From NCBI RefSeq assembly GCF_004145845.1, contig NZ_SELP01000002.1:124001-188000 (forward strand): a DNA stretch of 64,000 nucleotides. Direction: 5' to 3'. Position 1 is the stretch's first letter; every line of letters begins with the position of its first letter. The notes below the pieces were generated by a model. That model did not search any database, was not told the origin of the DNA, and saw nothing but the letters and a program-made list of their open reading frames with translations. Positions 62,098 to 64,000 of the stretch are shown here, piece by piece. This DNA comes from Loktanella sp. IMCC34160. Lineage in GTDB: Bacteria; Pseudomonadota; Alphaproteobacteria; Rhodobacterales; Rhodobacteraceae. Both the position numbers and the translations under genes were made by a program.

Positions 62098-63314
62098 TGT
62101 GTGACGATGGTCGCCGAGGCCCTCAGGTCCGCGATCAGCGCATCGGCCAGACCGGTCAAACGCTGGCCGCGCAACTGGTTGCGGATCGCGCCACGGTCCA
62201 CTTCGCCCTCCAGCACCGGGGTCCGGCCACACAGCATGAGGAAGACAAGCGTCTGCCCATCGGCGCTGGTCAGGGTGGTCGACACCTCGCCCGGATCAAG
62301 ACGCGCCAGTTCGATGGCCACGTCGGACGGGATTTCAGCCGGGGGTAGGGTGATCCGCTCCAGCGCCTCTTCGGGCATGTCTTGGGCAATGCCATAAAGG
62401 TCGTCGCAGGTATCGGCGGCGTCGCGCACGCGGGCGGCGGCGGCAAGGCCCGCCTCGGTCCGGCCGCCCGGCAGGTAGAGGGCGGCATATTCGATGGCGC
62501 CGAACTCCGGTGCGGGGCCTGTGACCTCGCGCACGCCGCGCATCTGGAATAGGGCAATGCCGTTGGGGATCGGCAGCGGGGCGGTCACAGCGTTCTGGTC
62601 CAGCGACAGGATCAGGCCACGCAGTTGCGGCGGGTAGTTGGTGATCGGCAACCACCCCAGCCGCCCGCCGTTTTCGCGCGTCGGCAGCGCCGAATATTCG
62701 CGGGCCGCGGCAGAGAAGGCCGCCGTGGACGTCATCTGGGCGATGTCATTTGCAATCGCGGCGGCCTGCGCGGCCATCTCGGGCCGCTCTTCCGGGGCGG
62801 GAAGGATAATCTCGGACAGCAGAACCTGGATCTGAATGCCGTTGCCCGCCGACTGGCCAAGGGCCCGGTCGATATCAGCCTCGGTGATTTCGACCCGGGC
62901 GCCATAGCGGGACCGGATGTATTCGCGCCAGGCCGCGCCCGTGCCGACGAAATCGCGGATGGTCGCCTCGGCGATGCCGGCGCTGGCCAGCTGGGCGATG
63001 AATTGATCCAGCCCAAGGTTGGCGCGCTGGGCAAAGGCCGTCATCTCGGTCTCCAGCGCCTCTTCGGAAAGGCGCAGACCTGCGCGGTCCAGTTCCTGCG
63101 CCTTCAGGCGATCGTCGATCAGCTGTTCGCGGGCCAGTTCGGGCAGGTTTCCGGGGGTGCGGAACAACTGCAACAGCAGCACCCGCTGATTGATCTCGTA
63201 ATTCGTGACGACCTTGTCGTTCACCGTGATCGCGGGCGAAAACAGGCCCTGCGCCATGGCCGGAACAGGCATGGCCAGAAGGCCGATCATCAGGAGGCGG
63301 GGGAACCAGTTCAT
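62094..63314 (-). CDS. surA: Periplasmic chaperone/prolyl isomerase SurA
   Basis: Helps outer-membrane proteins, including LptD, reach the BAM complex. 406 residues: signal peptide (MNWFPRLLMIGLLAMPVPAMA), SurA N-domain (ITVNDKVVTNYEINQRVLLL), a PPIC-like domain (SEIILPAPEERPEM, ENGGRLGWLP). ATG 63314 follows GAGGG; the frame continues upstream into the lptD end. Gap to lptD is 23 bases. Confidence 0.9.
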   Translation of the reverse strand: MNWFPRLLMIGLLAMPVPAMAQGLFSPAITVNDKVVTNYEINQRVLLLQLFRTPGNLPELAREQLIDDRLKAQELDRAGLRLSEEALETEMTAFAQRANLGLDQFIAQLASAGIAEATIRDFVGTGAAWREYIRSRYGARVEITEADIDRALGQSAGNGIQIQVLLSEIILPAPEERPEMAAQAAAIANDIAQMTSTAAFSAAAREYSALPTRENGGRLGWLPITNYPPQLRGLILSLDQNAVTAPLPIPNGIALFQMRGVREVTGPAPEFGAIEYAALYLPGGRTEAGLAAAARVRDAADTCDDLYGIAQDMPEEALERITLPPAEIPSDVAIELARLDPGEVSTTLTSADGQTLVFLMLCGRTPVLEGEVDRGAIRNQLRGQRLTGLADALIADLRASATIVTQ

Positions 63315-63337
63315 TTTACCCTCGTCGTCATCGTCGT

Positions 63338-64000
63338 TCAGTTCGTACAGGACCGGGCCGGGATTGCCCCCACACCCTGCGCCGAGAAACCGGCCAACCC
63401 GATGGTCAGGCCGAAATCCGTGGATGGTTGCACCGTAGTCGAAGAAGTAAAGCGGCGCGAGGCCGAAAGCTCGACCGTGACACATTCGTTTTGCCAATTT
63501 ACGCGCAGCCCGGCTTCGGCAGGTTCGTCGGCGGCCACGTCGTAGCGGCTGGTCAGTCCGACCTCCCAATTGGTGTTGATCCGATAGGCCCCTTCGATTT
63601 CCCATTCGGATACCGCTGTTGGCCGGTCTTCTTCGGTGTCAGCATCAAGCCAGGTATAGGCGGCGCCCAGATCGAAGCGCGGAGCCTGCCAATCCACCCT
63701 GACTTCCGACTTGGTCGGGCGGAACCCGGCATCGAACAAGGCCCGGCCATCAACGGACAGCCCGTTCGGCAGCGCAAGCTGACCCGCGATCAGGAAGTCT
63801 GAATACATTCCGTCCAGCCCGGATGACAGCGTGTAGTCATCGGCCGGCGTGTCCTGCCAAAGCTTGCCCAGTGTAAGGCGGGCCGACCAGCCATCCGGGG
63901 ACAGCCGGCTCCAGCTTCCACCGGCGGCGATCCGGAACCCTGTCTCGGACCGGTCCTCCCCGCCGAACCGGGACAAGGCGATCAGATTGGCCTCGTCGAA
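63338..64000 (-). CDS. lptD: LPS-assembly protein LptD, C-terminal part
   Basis: Partial: the 5' part lies beyond the window end, and 220 codons plus stop are visible. The segment is the C-terminal beta-barrel (strands such as WSARLTLGKLWQDTP, WEIEGAYRINTNWEVGLTSRYDV) and contains the terminal cysteine region (NECVTVELSASRRFTSS). With LptE it inserts lipopolysaccharide in the outer leaflet. It heads the lptD-surA-pdxA order typical of alphaproteobacteria. Confidence 0.88.
   Translation of the reverse strand, partial: FDEANLIALSRFGGEDRSETGFRIAAGGSWSRLSPDGWSARLTLGKLWQDTPADDYTLSSGLDGMYSDFLIAGQLALPNGLSVDGRALFDAGFRPTKSEVRVDWQAPRFDLGAAYTWLDADTEEDRPTAVSEWEIEGAYRINTNWEVGLTSRYDVAADEPAEAGLRVNWQNECVTVELSASRRFTSSTTVQPSTDFGLTIGLAGFSAQGVGAIPARSCTN

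Noticed and set aside
1-64000. tRNA or rRNA genes, CRISPR arrays, integrases, transposases
   Set aside because: None was seen in the gaps or open frames; the only repeats are the hairpin elements described.

Overview
The window looks like chromosomal DNA of a high-GC alphaproteobacterium, most likely a member of the Rhodobacteraceae. The reasons are the division/cell-wall cluster with a long leader in front of mraZ, the lptD-surA-pdxA-rsmA order, DUF2125, DUF3422 and DUF4336 genes, and small hairpin repeats between genes. No phage, plasmid, insertion sequence, CRISPR array, tRNA or rRNA was seen. All calls come from reading the sequence and translations; no database search was run.

Layout. 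0-8.2 kb: leader with a terminator-like hairpin, then mraZ-rsmH-ftsL-ftsI-murE-murF-mraY, tightly overlapped. The cluster stops after mraY, and a thioredoxin-fold gene with its own promoter follows. 8.8-10.3 kb: an ornithine/lysine decarboxylase behind a structured ~300-nt leader that contains an arginine-rich 18-codon upstream ORF. 10.5-19.7 kb: mixed housekeeping and accessory genes (DUF3422, YeeE/TsuA-type sulfur transporter, FAD oxidoreductase, M20 amidohydrolase, DUF2934, moaA, lipoprotein, outer-membrane barrel, AlkD-like protein). 19.7-23.7 kb: glmU-glmS for UDP-GlcNAc, and a gph-type phosphatase.

23.9-29.7 kb is the most unusual stretch: a DegT-type aminotransferase overlapped with an Imm63-like gene, followed by four stop-start-coupled genes for a GNAT-like acyltransferase, a ThiF/E1-like adenylyltransferase without zinc cysteines, a polytopic membrane protein with a sensor-like tail, and a nitroreductase-fold protein. 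The ThiF + nitroreductase pairing recalls fused mycobacterial MoeY. I infer a small-molecule or peptide tailoring/signalling system of unknown product.

29.7-42.1 kb is catabolic: flavin reductase, class II aldolase, then a LysR regulator divergent from a TRAP transporter and a three-part FAD / 2Fe-2S / FAD-BFD amine oxidase with RidA, next to an oppositely oriented glutamine-synthetase-like, aldehyde dehydrogenase and Fe-alcohol dehydrogenase operon. Together they suggest uptake and oxidation of an amine, imino acid or opine-like compound.

42.4-64 kb: dusA, rplY, an MFS transporter, an L-lactate dehydrogenase with a palindromic operator candidate, a ZIP transporter, an extensin-like protein, ChaC, a MotA/MotB-like two-gene motor whose second subunit has a coiled coil of over 500 residues, an M23 peptidase, clpA, gloB, a methyltransferase, and the rsmA-HXXEE-pdxA-surA-lptD operon on the minus strand, with lptD cut by the window edge.

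A dispersed repeat built from paired 18-bp palindromes (consensus GGTGGGTYNNRACCCACC) occurs at four intergenic places (14.4, 23.7, 45.7, 59.7 kb).
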